DNA from: an uncultured Ruminococcus sp.
GTDB lineage: Bacteria > Bacillota > Clostridia > Oscillospirales > Ruminococcaceae
NCBI GenBank assembly: GCA_947624255.1
Contig: CANQJO010000001.1
Location: 62,001-126,000 of the forward strand
DNA length: 64,000 nt
Direction of reading: 5' to 3'
Part shown: piece after piece, positions 37,802-46,549 of the stretch
How positions within the stretch are numbered: position 1 is the first letter of the stretch
Layout of the letters: the number at the start of each line of letters is the position of its first letter
Position numbers and translations under genes: made by a program
The notes under the pieces: model-generated
Told to the model about the DNA's origin: nothing
The model's input: the letters and a program-made list of their open reading frames with translations, nothing else
Databases searched by the model: none

Positions 37802-38131
37802 GCGGCGAGCCGCCGCAAGCGATCACGCTGTACCGGTTCTGAGCCGGGAACAGTTCTTCGCACACCTAATAGTAAACGCAGGACGTTATGCAATAAAAAG
37901 TGAGCCGCCGCAAGCAACCACGCTGTACCGTTTCTGAGCCGGAAACAGTTCTTCGCACGTCTAATAGTAAACGGAGGACGTTATGCAATAAAAAAGCGAG
38001 CCGCCGCAAGCAACCACGCTGTACCGGTTCTGAGCCGGAAACAGTTTTTCGCACGCCTAATAGTAAACGGAGGACGTTATGTAATAAAAAAGCGAGCCGC
38101 CGCAAGCGATCACGCTGTACCGGTTCTGAGT
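37802..38131. repeat. Tandem 95/96-bp repeat array, about 3.4 units
   Basis: Units begin (at GAGCCGCCGC) at 37807, 37902, 37998 and 38094; spacing 95, 96, 96 bp, the last unit truncated after 37 bp. Each full unit carries CTGT-CCGG / CCGG-ACAG potential hairpin around TTCTGAG, then a CTAATAGTAAACG stretch, then a GGAGGACGTT-like ribosome site directly followed by ATG-CAA-TAA (or ATG-TAA-TAA). The first unit is preceded by the palindrome GCGGC-GA-GCCGC, also present once at 1409. Open frames run through units 2-4 on both strands only because the unit is a multiple of three; they are not considered genes. The 37718-38223 gap also holds the terminator before and promoter after. Confidence 0.9.
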
Positions 38132-38162
38132 TGTGAGTATAAAACTATTTCATTTGTACATA

Positions 38163-38191
38163 TTGAAATCTTTAACCTTTTGTGATATAAT
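38163..38191 (+). promoter_or_regulatory. Promoter of yloU-yloV
   Basis: TTGAAA (38163-38168), 17-bp spacer ending TTGTGA, TATAAT (38186-38191). Confidence 0.85.
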
Positions 38192-38223
38192 ATATGTGTA
38201 TATTCAAAAGGAGCGTGATTTCT

Positions 38224-38583
38224 TTGATAACCGTTGAAAATCATATCGGCAGTATAACTGTCTCGGAAAAATATCTTGCATCATTGGTGAAACATACTGT
38301 CTCTGATTGTTTCGGAGTTGTCGGTGTCTGCTGTGCAAATCCTTTTCACTCTATCGTTTCGGCGGTGACATTCGGCAAAGCATTCAAAAAATTCAGAGGC
38401 ATATCTATTCACGCTGACAAAAACGGCAGCCTTGTCATTGATCTTCATATTAAGGTCACATATGGTACTAATATCACTGCCGCTGTGGAAAGCATAGTCC
38501 ACAAGGTATGCTTTAACGTTGAGGAAGCCTCCGGCGCAGATGTCTCCGCCGTGAATGTTTTCGTAGACGAGCTTTGCTCCTGA
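38224..38583 (+). CDS. yloU: Asp23/Gls24 family protein (YloU-like)
   Basis: A 119-residue cytoplasmic protein of the Asp23/Gls24 family, often envelope-stress or cell-wall related. The typical SITVSEKYLASLVKHTV opening and VDLHIKVTYGTNI-like core (here IDLHIKVTYGTNI) are present. ATG 38194 lies upstream of the predicted transcription start, so TTG 38224, with AAAGGAG 10 nt before it, is the start. It pairs with yloV, an arrangement widely kept in Firmicutes. Confidence 0.88.
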   Translation: MITVENHIGSITVSEKYLASLVKHTVSDCFGVVGVCCANPFHSIVSAVTFGKAFKKFRGISIHADKNGSLVIDLHIKVTYGTNITAAVESIVHKVCFNVEEASGADVSAVNVFVDELCS

Positions 38584-38616
38584 TAATTTATTTTTCTGTA
38601 TTGGAGGAACTTCACT

Positions 38617-40269
38617 GTGATAAACGGCGCTATGCTCAGAGATGCAGTTATCTCGGCTGCTATTACCATAAATAATAAAAAACGTGAGATCGACGAACTC
38701 AACGTATATCCCGTACCGGACGGCGATACCGGAACGAATATGTCAATGACTATCGGCAACTCCGTCCCCGAACTTAAACGCATGAGCGATAATGTCTCTG
38801 TCTCAGATGTAGCTGCGGCGGCTGCCTCTGCTTTTCTAAGAGGCGCACGAGGCAATTCGGGCGTTATACTCTCGCTTATTTTCAGGGGAATATCAAAGGG
38901 GCTTTCAGGAAAAAATGAAGCCGGCTGTCAGGATTTCGCCGCTGCACTTGATCTGGGAGTGCAGGCTGCCTATAAAGCCGTCATGAAACCCGTTGAAGGC
39001 ACTATACTGACCGTTGTAAAGGCTGCCGCTAAAAAGGCTGCCGAAGCCGCTGTATCGACTAATGATGATGTTATATTCTGGTCGGAGATCTGCCGTGAGG
39101 CTGAGAGTGTCCTCGCACAGACGACCGATATGCTCCCACAGCTTAAAAAGGCAGGAGTTGTCGATGCAGGCGGTAAAGGACTTGTGACGATATTCAAAGC
39201 CATGACTGCTGTTTTCAGCGGTGAAAGCATTGCTGAGGATACGTCCGCCGAAGCTGCTGAGCCCTCTGCCGATTCGTTCCGCACTGCCGTGAGCGAATAT
39301 GACGATGAGATAAATTATACATACTGCACGGAATTTATGGTCAGGAAAAAGGAGAATTGCCCCGATATCTTCATGCTGAGGGCGTATCTTGAAACTATCG
39401 GTGACTGCGTTGTTGTGGTGGACGATGACGAGATCATCAAGGTACACGTTCATACCGATAATCCCGGAAATGCCCTACAGAAAGCACTGGAGTTCGGCTG
39501 CTTTATAAATGATCCGAAGCCGAAGATCGAGAATATGCGCATACAGCATGAAAACAAGGTCAAGGAGGTACGCTCTGCCGAGGCAGGATTAACTCCGGCT
39601 GAGCCTGTGAAGCCGTTCGGATTTGTGACGGTAGCTGCCGGACACGGACTGGAGGCAATGTTCACCGATCTTGGTGCTGATGTTGTCGTCAAGGGCGGTC
39701 AGACCATGAATCCCTCAACGGACGATATTCTCAGAGCGATCATGGCAACTCCTGCAAATATGGTTTTTGTTCTGCCGAATAACAAGAATATTATCATGGC
39801 TGCGGAACAGGCAGTCCGCCTGACCGACAAGAAAGTCTGCGTGCTGCAAACACGGACTATCCCGCAGGGTATCGCCGCAATGCTTGCCTTTGATGAATCT
39901 GTCGGACTTGCGGAAAACAGGATAAATATGACAAAGGCTTTCGAGAAAGTATCGACCGGACTTATCACCTTTGCGGCACGTGACTCCGAATTCGAGGGGC
40001 ACACTATCAAAGAGGGCGAGATACTTGCTCTTGATAACGGCAAGCTCTCGTTCACAGAGAGGGACATCAACAAAGCGACAGTAAAGCTGACAAAGCGTCT
40101 TGCAAAGGGCGATGTCTCGTATGTTACACTTATCTACGGCTCTGATGTGACACAGGAGAACGCCGAGGAGCTTCAACAGACGATACAGGCAAAGCTTGGT
40201 GACAAGATAGATGTAATGCTTGTAAACGGCGGACAGCCGGTGTATTACTACATTATTTCAGTGGAATAA
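38617..40269 (+). CDS. yloV: DAK2 domain fatty acid kinase-like protein (YloV/FakA)
   Basis: 550 aa. The N-terminal DhaL-type kinase domain shows NVYPVPDGDTGTNMSMT (Mg-ATP aspartates), RGARGNSGVILSLI and VDAGGKGLVTI; a middle region and a C-terminal domain (FVTVAAGHGLEAMF onward) match FakA, which with a FakB protein phosphorylates exogenous fatty acids for lipid synthesis. No fakB is in the window. GTG start with GGAGGA upstream, 33 nt after yloU. Confidence 0.92.
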   Translation: MINGAMLRDAVISAAITINNKKREIDELNVYPVPDGDTGTNMSMTIGNSVPELKRMSDNVSVSDVAAAAASAFLRGARGNSGVILSLIFRGISKGLSGKNEAGCQDFAAALDLGVQAAYKAVMKPVEGTILTVVKAAAKKAAEAAVSTNDDVIFWSEICREAESVLAQTTDMLPQLKKAGVVDAGGKGLVTIFKAMTAVFSGESIAEDTSAEAAEPSADSFRTAVSEYDDEINYTYCTEFMVRKKENCPDIFMLRAYLETIGDCVVVVDDDEIIKVHVHTDNPGNALQKALEFGCFINDPKPKIENMRIQHENKVKEVRSAEAGLTPAEPVKPFGFVTVAAGHGLEAMFTDLGADVVVKGGQTMNPSTDDILRAIMATPANMVFVLPNNKNIIMAAEQAVRLTDKKVCVLQTRTIPQGIAAMLAFDESVGLAENRINMTKAFEKVSTGLITFAARDSEFEGHTIKEGEILALDNGKLSFTERDINKATVKLTKRLAKGDVSYVTLIYGSDVTQENAEELQQTIQAKLGDKIDVMLVNGGQPVYYYIISVE

Positions 40270-40275
40270 GTGCAT

Positions 40276-40311
40276 AAAAAAATCCCCGGATCTGTTTATC
40301 CGGGGATTTTT
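40276..40311. terminator. Bidirectional terminator between yloV and the ABC operon
   Basis: AAAAATCCCCGGAT / ATCCGGGGATTTTT with loop CTGTTT; T runs on both strands serve convergent transcripts. Confidence 0.92.
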
Positions 40312-40313
40312 CG

Positions 40314-40598
40314 TCAGCTTTTCAATGCCTTTTCAAGCCACACACCTGCTGTGTCGAGAGCCTCATAAAGTCCGCACTCACGCTCGGAATTCTTCACACA
40401 CGCCTCCATCGGATTCTTTTGCGGATCGGTGGACATCTGCACGATGCGCACCTTATCCGTGATAGTGTCTTCTCCGTCTTTTTTTGAGGACATTATCTGT
40501 ATCATGATGACGTATGGATCTGACATATATCCATAGTATATCGTTCTTCCGCATCTCACAAGGGGATATCCCTTATAAGTGAAAAATTTTGTGCTCAT
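40314..40598 (-). CDS. Hypothetical 94-aa protein, last gene of the ABC operon
   Basis: A soluble protein with no signal or membrane segment that I do not recognise. The N-terminal part alternates hydrophobic and polar residues (YPLVRCGRTIYYGY, YVIMIQIMS), suggesting a small beta-sheet; the C-terminus looks helical. ATG 40598 has AAGGAG 9 nt upstream; that site directly follows the DUF4340 gene stop. Its position implies a role linked to the transporter genes or simply read-through. Confidence 0.7.
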   Translation of the reverse strand: MSTKFFTYKGYPLVRCGRTIYYGYMSDPYVIMIQIMSSKKDGEDTITDKVRIVQMSTDPQKNPMEACVKNSERECGLYEALDTAGVWLEKALKS

Positions 40599-40611
40599 CA
40601 AGTCAACTCCT

Positions 40612-42162
40612 TTATTTCCATGTTTTATCGAATTCTTCGTTCGTGTCCAATTTATTTACATTGCTGATAAACGTCTGTACAAAAGATTTTGTACTGTAGA
40701 ATTTGCTCTCGCCGTTAATGACCACAAGAGTTCTCATCGCTGAGTAGTCATAGAATTCATACGTATTTTCCGTGTTATTATCGGCATCTTTTATTTTTAC
40801 CGAGATCATCGGCTCACCGGAGGGAACAGGCTCGCCAAGTGCTAATTCTTCGCCGTTTGCGTCAATTATGAACGAATAGAGCTGTCTGTAGCGTTCAGCA
40901 TCGAAATCACTGCCGTTGCGCTTTACGGACATATCCTCTGTTTTACATTCGCTCCTGTTCTTGCTGCTGTCCTTTGGAGATGCCTCAAAGTGTTCGGTAG
41001 TGTCTCCGCACTTTATCTCCATATCGCTTATGCTCCACACGAAGCCGCTTATCATAATTCTTGAAACGATATCAATGGGCTTGGTCGTTGTCCAGACAGC
41101 ATTTTCCTCGCTGATCGTATAGATGATATTTCCGCCGTCAAGCATCGCATAATAGCCTGTTTTTCCGTCATCATCGGTGAATTTCTCGCTGATAAGGAGC
41201 GTGTACGTCTTCCCGTTGCTGCACTTCATGACCGTGGTGCAGAAAGGATCATCAAGACCGGCATTTTTGATATCAGCCTTCTGACAGTGTATCGAATAGA
41301 TATCCTCTGCGATAAGTCCCAGCATACCGTTTATAACGGGATCGGCTCTCTCAGCCGTAAGATTCGCATTTGTCGGCTTGACAAGCACATGGGCAGACGA
41401 TGTGCCGCCCGATTTGTCTTTCAGCGATCCATCATATTCGATAAGGAGATCATAGTCAATATCCTTGCGGTCGATGCTCAGGCTCTCAACGATGACATTA
41501 TCATCATCCGAGGGCTTTTCGACAATTGTCTTGCTGATGAAATCTTTCAGCTCCTTGCGGTAGTTAGCCGTTGAGGAGCTTTCTACCGTGTATACGGTAT
41601 TGCTGCCGTCGGTCATAACGTACGACCTGTTCGACACAGGAGCTATATCGCCTATATAGAGTGTCCGTACATTGCCGGATTCGTATGTCAGCTCCACCTT
41701 TATTGCATCTGCGCCCAGACCGAATTTATCGGGGTCGGTGCAGTTCTCCTCTATTATCGAGGAGGAGACAAGCTCATCGGCGTTGTATGCAAGGGTACTC
41801 AGCATACTTTTATCTACCGGCACGTCCTCATATCCTATGAGCTTATATCGGGCAGATGAAGTATCGTCCGAATCATTCAGCTCAAGGTGAAATTCACTTT
41901 TATCGTTTTTCACATAAACCGACTTTACCACAGAGCTTTCGGATCCCGTATCGCTCTGAGAGGAAACCTCCGTTGTCTGAGGCTCGGCTGCACCGTCCTG
42001 TATAAGAACATAGCCTGCGCCGTATTCGGTGGTCGCCTCTGTAGAGGAGCTGCTCGTATTGCTGCCGTCCTTGGGAGAAGTGAGCGTCAGTACAACAAGC
42101 GCACCTCCAAGAGCAACAACGGCTGCACTCAGTCCGATTATTCCGTACATCTGTTTTTTCAT
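40612..42162 (-). CDS. DUF4340 domain protein, membrane-anchored
   Basis: 516 aa with an N-terminal membrane anchor (residues 7-28, GIIGLSAAVVALGGALVV) and a Ser/Thr linker. The exported part contains repeated beta units typical of DUF4340, such as VELTYESGNVRTLYIGD, SNTVYTVESSS and GNIIYTISEENA. DUF4340 proteins accompany GldF/GldG-type ABC transporters. ATGA overlap with the gldG-like gene shows tight coupling. Confidence 0.85.
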   Translation of the reverse strand: MKKQMYGIIGLSAAVVALGGALVVLTLTSPKDGSNTSSSSTEATTEYGAGYVLIQDGAAEPQTTEVSSQSDTGSESSVVKSVYVKNDKSEFHLELNDSDDTSSARYKLIGYEDVPVDKSMLSTLAYNADELVSSSIIEENCTDPDKFGLGADAIKVELTYESGNVRTLYIGDIAPVSNRSYVMTDGSNTVYTVESSSTANYRKELKDFISKTIVEKPSDDDNVIVESLSIDRKDIDYDLLIEYDGSLKDKSGGTSSAHVLVKPTNANLTAERADPVINGMLGLIAEDIYSIHCQKADIKNAGLDDPFCTTVMKCSNGKTYTLLISEKFTDDDGKTGYYAMLDGGNIIYTISEENAVWTTTKPIDIVSRIMISGFVWSISDMEIKCGDTTEHFEASPKDSSKNRSECKTEDMSVKRNGSDFDAERYRQLYSFIIDANGEELALGEPVPSGEPMISVKIKDADNNTENTYEFYDYSAMRTLVVINGESKFYSTKSFVQTFISNVNKLDTNEEFDKTWK

Positions 42163-43772
42163 CGGTTTCTTCTCCTTAACAGTACCACAAGACCGATAAC
42201 CGCAACAACAGCAGGTATCACAACTATCACGAATATTTTTATCACCTTGTTCTGATTTGCACTCGGAGCGATAACTGCACTCTGTAGAGCTTTCTCAGGT
42301 ATGATGACTGTATTCGTCTCTTTCTTTGTCATGTTGTTGAGTATAGTCAGCAGTACGTTTGCATTGCTGTAGAGATTCGTGTAATCGAGGAGCTGTGCCT
42401 CTGTCATTCTGCCGCTTCCCAGTACAAGGAGATTGCTGTCGGCATATGCAAGTGATTCGATATTGGTATCTGTCTGAATTTCTCTCTTTGAGATAACACC
42501 GATATTTCTTTCGGCGGTATCGTTTGTGTCGGCTTTGTTTGTTGCAAATTCATACGAAAACGCTGTATCGTATGTGCTTAAAACAGGATTGGTGATATTC
42601 TCGTTATTCCTGTCGAGAATTTTTACCTCCTGAACATACGGAGCTGCAAAGGCACGTGAGTTATCCTCTTCGATAGTTCCCGTTTCATCAGAGCTTACCG
42701 GCTTTGCCTGTATGGTAAACGGATCGTTGCCCATATATTTTTCCGAGTCGCTGAGGACATATCCGCTCTGAAGCTCAATTGACCAGTCAGCAAGAAACTC
42801 GTATATATTGGGAAGATTCGTTGTGAGCGGGTCGGAGATGAACACAACGTCCCTGTCGTACATACCGTCATTGTAAAGGAATGACGAGAGCTTTTCGATG
42901 ATCTTTTCGTCAAAGTCTCTGGACGGCATGGGAATTACTATCATATCATAATCGGCAGTGCTGATATCGTCAAGTGCAATATCAACATCAGTGCAGAAGT
43001 ATCCGTTTTTGCTGAGCAGCTTGTCACGAAGTCCCGAAGCTGCATCGGCATAGCTGGTGTTGTAAATATCCGTACTGTTGAGCTTTGAGGCAAAGGCAAC
43101 TCTTATCGGGTTTGCGTCAGTGACGTTCATTATCTCGGATGTTATGGTGCTTTCGCCTGCGAACACCATTGATATACTCGTCTGATTTGAAGAATCAGCC
43201 GTTATCATGCTGCCCATACCGGTCTGGTCGATGACTCTCACTCTGTCGCCCGAGGAGACTATAATGCTGCGCTCCTCTATCTCGCTGCCGTAGATCTCGG
43301 TATATTTTGCCACAGCCTGCGGATCTTTCTCCAGATCGACGTATCTTACCGTTATACTGCCCTTTCCCTGATTTGCGTACATCTCGTACTTTTCGAGAAT
43401 TATCGGCAGCATATCGTATGGTATATCAAGCTGTAAACCGTAATAATAGAGATACATAAACTCCATTTCCGAGGAGATAGATTCAAAGTCCTCCTTTGAG
43501 CAGGTAACGATCATTTCAACGTCCTGACTGAGGTCGTTTTTCAGATAGTTAATTGTCTCATCACTCAGCTCGTATCTCTTATCTCCGGTGAGATCGAGTT
43601 TCATCGGAGTTCTTTTTACAAGATACGCAGCGATCAGATTGAATATCACAACGATCACTATTACAAGCACTGTTATGACGACCGCTGCCGAGCCGTATTT
43701 GAATCTTCTCAGATCTTTTTTCTTTTTACTCTGTTCTGTATTATTTTTTTCGTCTGCAATAGGCTTGCTCAT
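42159..43772 (-). CDS. GldG-like ABC transporter auxiliary protein
   Basis: About 537 aa: membrane helix near residues 30-52 (VVITVLVIVIVVIFNLIAAY), a large exported domain beginning KLDLTGDKRYELSDET, the usual opening of the GldG/ABC-type exported substrate-handling domain, and a second helix near the C-terminus (VIKIFVIVVIPAVVAVIGLVV) followed by RRRNR. ATG 43772 is preferred over an ATG three codons upstream, which sits too close to GGAAGG. Function in Firmicutes is unknown; in Bacteroidetes relatives serve gliding. Confidence 0.85.
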   Translation of the reverse strand: MSKPIADEKNNTEQSKKKKDLRRFKYGSAAVVITVLVIVIVVIFNLIAAYLVKRTPMKLDLTGDKRYELSDETINYLKNDLSQDVEMIVTCSKEDFESISSEMEFMYLYYYGLQLDIPYDMLPIILEKYEMYANQGKGSITVRYVDLEKDPQAVAKYTEIYGSEIEERSIIVSSGDRVRVIDQTGMGSMITADSSNQTSISMVFAGESTITSEIMNVTDANPIRVAFASKLNSTDIYNTSYADAASGLRDKLLSKNGYFCTDVDIALDDISTADYDMIVIPMPSRDFDEKIIEKLSSFLYNDGMYDRDVVFISDPLTTNLPNIYEFLADWSIELQSGYVLSDSEKYMGNDPFTIQAKPVSSDETGTIEEDNSRAFAAPYVQEVKILDRNNENITNPVLSTYDTAFSYEFATNKADTNDTAERNIGVISKREIQTDTNIESLAYADSNLLVLGSGRMTEAQLLDYTNLYSNANVLLTILNNMTKKETNTVIIPEKALQSAVIAPSANQNKVIKIFVIVVIPAVVAVIGLVVLLRRRNR

Positions 43773-43802
43773 ATTATACATACCTTCCTTTCACGACATT
43801 AT

Positions 43803-44507
43803 TCAGCTCCAGCGTTTTTTCTCAAGAACTCTTACAGATAAGAAGTTGAAGATAAATGCAGCGCTGATATAGAATAGTACGCTTGTAAGGTTGAATACTC
43901 CCTGAGTGAATTCAATGTAGCGTGTGTAGAAGGAAAGCTCCGTAACGAGCTTATAGAGCCATTCCCATGTAAATCTGTCTGCAAATGAGTCAAAGAGATA
44001 CAGGAAGAAAAGTATCACCATTGATACAACGGCTGATGTCATCTGATTCTCCGTAAGTGAGGAGACGAAAAGTCCCACGGCGATGAATGCAGCTCCGACA
44101 AGCAGCATTGCAAAGTAGTTGCCGAGCAGCGTTGCCCATACAACATCGCCGAGATATCCGAGAACGATGGCATACACAAAGATGATGCTTTCTGCTATGA
44201 TATAAAGTGTCATTGCGGCAAAATACTTGCCCATAACGATCTCCCACAGACCTATAGGCGCAGTAAGAAGTCCCTGATCTGTCTTGTTTTTCTTCTCCTC
44301 GCTGAGAAGTCTCATAGTCAGGATAGGTATCAGGAAAAGCACTATTCTGAACATATCACGGAAAAGCGGAGAGGTATCGGTATATCCCGCAGCGATGACC
44401 TCATTGTAGAAGTAATATCCCGAAAAAATATAGAAGACCGCAAGAAATACATATGCAAGTCCGGACGTGAAAAATGCGCCCATTTCTCTTCTGTATACAG
44501 CACCCAT
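43803..44507 (-). CDS. ABC-2 type transporter permease (GldF-like)
   Basis: 234 aa with six predicted membrane helices; MGAVYRREMGAFFTSGLAYV start and EEKKNKTDQGLLTAPIGLWE, a sequence pattern common to GldF-type permeases. Its start overlaps the stop of the ATPase gene by one base, indicating stoichiometric expression. Confidence 0.9.
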   Translation of the reverse strand: MGAVYRREMGAFFTSGLAYVFLAVFYIFSGYYFYNEVIAAGYTDTSPLFRDMFRIVLFLIPILTMRLLSEEKKNKTDQGLLTAPIGLWEIVMGKYFAAMTLYIIAESIIFVYAIVLGYLGDVVWATLLGNYFAMLLVGAAFIAVGLFVSSLTENQMTSAVVSMVILFFLYLFDSFADRFTWEWLYKLVTELSFYTRYIEFTQGVFNLTSVLFYISAAFIFNFLSVRVLEKKRWS

Positions 44508-45598
44508 TACTCTTCACCTCCGTTATTGCTCTCCTCAGCCGCATCGTCATTGCCCGGCTCCTCGGCAACAGGCTGATCGCCGTCATTGAAAACGATATTG
44601 ATCTTCGGCTTTTCTTTTTCTTCGTTTTCTTCATCGGACAGATCAAGGCTCTCGCCCACGGTTATCTTCATGAAGATATCCTCAAGTGTCATATCCGAAA
44701 GCTGGAGCATAAGTATATTCCAGCCGTTTTCGCCGCAGAGCTTGTTTATCTCACGGCGGACATCTGTTTTGCCATCAGTTTCGATATCGTAGTCGTAAAT
44801 GCCCTTTTCACGCTCCATGTCGGCACGGACATATTTAACTCCCTTGATCTTCTTTACAGCATCGGCAATGGCTTTTTTATCAGCGGCAGTATGAGTTTCG
44901 CCCTCTATGCGCATGGTCATTCTGTGCTCATTTGTGATATTTTTTGCGATATCATCCGCTGTGCCGTCGGCAGCTACCACGCCTTTGTTTATTATGATTA
45001 TCCTGTCGCATACAGCCTGTATCTCGGGAAGTATGTGTGAAGAAAGTATCACCGTATGACGCTTGCCGAGTTTTTTGATGAGCGTTCTGATCTCAACGAT
45101 CTGCTTCGGATCAAGACCGACCGTAGGCTCGTCCAGTATGAGCACAGGCGGATTGTTGATAAGTGCCTGCGCAAGACCGACTCTCTGCCTGTAGCCTTTT
45201 GAGAGGTTCTTTATAAGGCGTTTTCTCACGTCTGTTATTTTGCAGAGTCCGCACACATCGTCAAGATGCGCTCTCCGAGGCAGCTTGCATTTTTTCAGGT
45301 CGAACATAAAATTGAGATATCCGTCTACGGTCATATCCGTATAGAGCGGCGGTATCTCGGGAAGATAGCCGATGTACGATTTTGCTTTTTTCGGATCTTC
45401 AAGAATATCCACTCCGTTTATGAGTATCTGTCCGGAATTGGACGAGATATAGCCTGTGAGCATATTCATGGTGGTGGATTTTCCTGCACCGTTAGGTCCG
45501 AGGAATCCCAGGATCTCGCCTTTTTCCACCTTGAAGCTTATATTATTCACGGCTTGCTTGTCGCCGTAATTTTTTGACAGGTTCCTGACCTCTATCAT
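44507..45598 (-). CDS. ABC transporter ATP-binding protein (GldA-like)
   Basis: 363 aa. Walker A GPNGAGKST near residue 35, signature LSKGYRQRVGLAQAL, Walker B VLILDEPTVGLD, and switch histidine in ILSSHILPE. Beyond the usual 240-residue domain is a regulatory-like domain to about 310 and an acidic tail rich in Glu/Asp/Asn. ATG preceded by AAGGAGGA. First gene of the operon; an 84-nt gap separates it from ribF, and no strong promoter was found there. Confidence 0.92.
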   Translation of the reverse strand: MIEVRNLSKNYGDKQAVNNISFKVEKGEILGFLGPNGAGKSTTMNMLTGYISSNSGQILINGVDILEDPKKAKSYIGYLPEIPPLYTDMTVDGYLNFMFDLKKCKLPRRAHLDDVCGLCKITDVRKRLIKNLSKGYRQRVGLAQALINNPPVLILDEPTVGLDPKQIVEIRTLIKKLGKRHTVILSSHILPEIQAVCDRIIIINKGVVAADGTADDIAKNITNEHRMTMRIEGETHTAADKKAIADAVKKIKGVKYVRADMEREKGIYDYDIETDGKTDVRREINKLCGENGWNILMLQLSDMTLEDIFMKITVGESLDLSDEENEEKEKPKINIVFNDGDQPVAEEPGNDDAAEESNNGGEE

Positions 45599-45682
45599 TA
45601 GAAACCTTCCTCCTTTTAAGAGAATTTCACCTGATATATTTTACTGCTGATTTGTGACAGCTCCGTGAAAGAGCTGCGAATA

Positions 45683-46549
45683 TTATGGGACATTTTTACT
45701 GCGGACTGTCCCGATATCTTTGATAAGCTGTTTCTGAAGCTCATTTAGTGAGGAAAAACTCTGTTCACGGCGGATAAAATGTTTCAGCCGTGTTTTTATC
45801 CTACAGCCGTAGATATCCCCGGAAAAATCGAGGATATGCGTCTCCGCAAGAGGTGCGCCGCCGTAGTTCACCGTAGGCTTAACACCGATATCCGTCACAG
45901 AAGAATAGAGTTCCCCGTTGACAACTGTCTCAGAGGCGTATACTCCGAAACATGGGATAAGCATATTTTTCCCGAACACCTGATTTGCCGTGGGAAAGCC
46001 TATGGTACGCCCCAGTTTTGCGCCGCCGACTACCTCTCCCGAAATAGTGTACGCATCTCCGAGAAGCTCGTTTGCCTTTACTATATCGCCGTCCTTCAAA
46101 AGCTGACGTATCCGACCGGAGGAGACTGTTCTGCCGTCAATGACAATATCCTCCGCAATGCAGACCGATATGCCGTATTCTCCGCACAATTCTTTAAGCT
46201 GAGCCGTTCCCCATGCCGCATTTTTACCGAAGCGGAAATTACTGCCGCAGACAACCGACTCAGCATTCAGCGGCAAAAGTATATCACGGACGAATTCACG
46301 CCCGTCAAGATCTCTCACCTTGCGGAAATCATAGCTGATGATCTCTATTTCTCCGAGAGAGGATATCAGCTCTGCACGCTGATCGTCATCGTAGATATAT
46401 TCAAGCGCATTTGCCTGTTTTTCGGGGAGTGTGTCCTCCCTGAACGTAAATACCGCCGCAGACGTTCCCTCTCTCAGAGTCTTTGATATAACGGCACGGT
46501 GTCCTAAATGAACGCCGTCAAACACGCCCAGTGCGATGCTTCTTTTCAT
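45683..46549 (-). CDS. ribF: Bifunctional riboflavin kinase/FMN adenylyltransferase
   Basis: 288 aa; makes FMN and FAD from riboflavin. GVFDGVHLGH (HxGH nucleotidyltransferase site) at residues 8-17 and the riboflavin kinase motif GRTIGFPTAN near 190. Last gene of the rimP-infB operon; overlaps truB by 4 nt. Confidence 0.95.
   Translation of the reverse strand: MKRSIALGVFDGVHLGHRAVISKTLREGTSAAVFTFREDTLPEKQANALEYIYDDDQRAELISSLGEIEIISYDFRKVRDLDGREFVRDILLPLNAESVVCGSNFRFGKNAAWGTAQLKELCGEYGISVCIAEDIVIDGRTVSSGRIRQLLKDGDIVKANELLGDAYTISGEVVGGAKLGRTIGFPTANQVFGKNMLIPCFGVYASETVVNGELYSSVTDIGVKPTVNYGGAPLAETHILDFSGDIYGCRIKTRLKHFIRREQSFSSLNELQKQLIKDIGTVRSKNVP

Noticed and set aside
37802-38131. CRISPR-like array
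   Set aside because: Units are 95/96 bp and directly adjoin; there are no short repeats with unique spacers and no cas genes.
37866-38136. Open frames on both strands through the repeats
   Set aside because: They exist only because the unit length is divisible by three; no ribosome site fits and the strands mirror each other.
45599-45682. Promoter for the GldF/GldG operon
   Set aside because: Only weak matches (CTGTCA-16-TATATC) were seen, so it was not annotated; read-through from ribF is equally possible.
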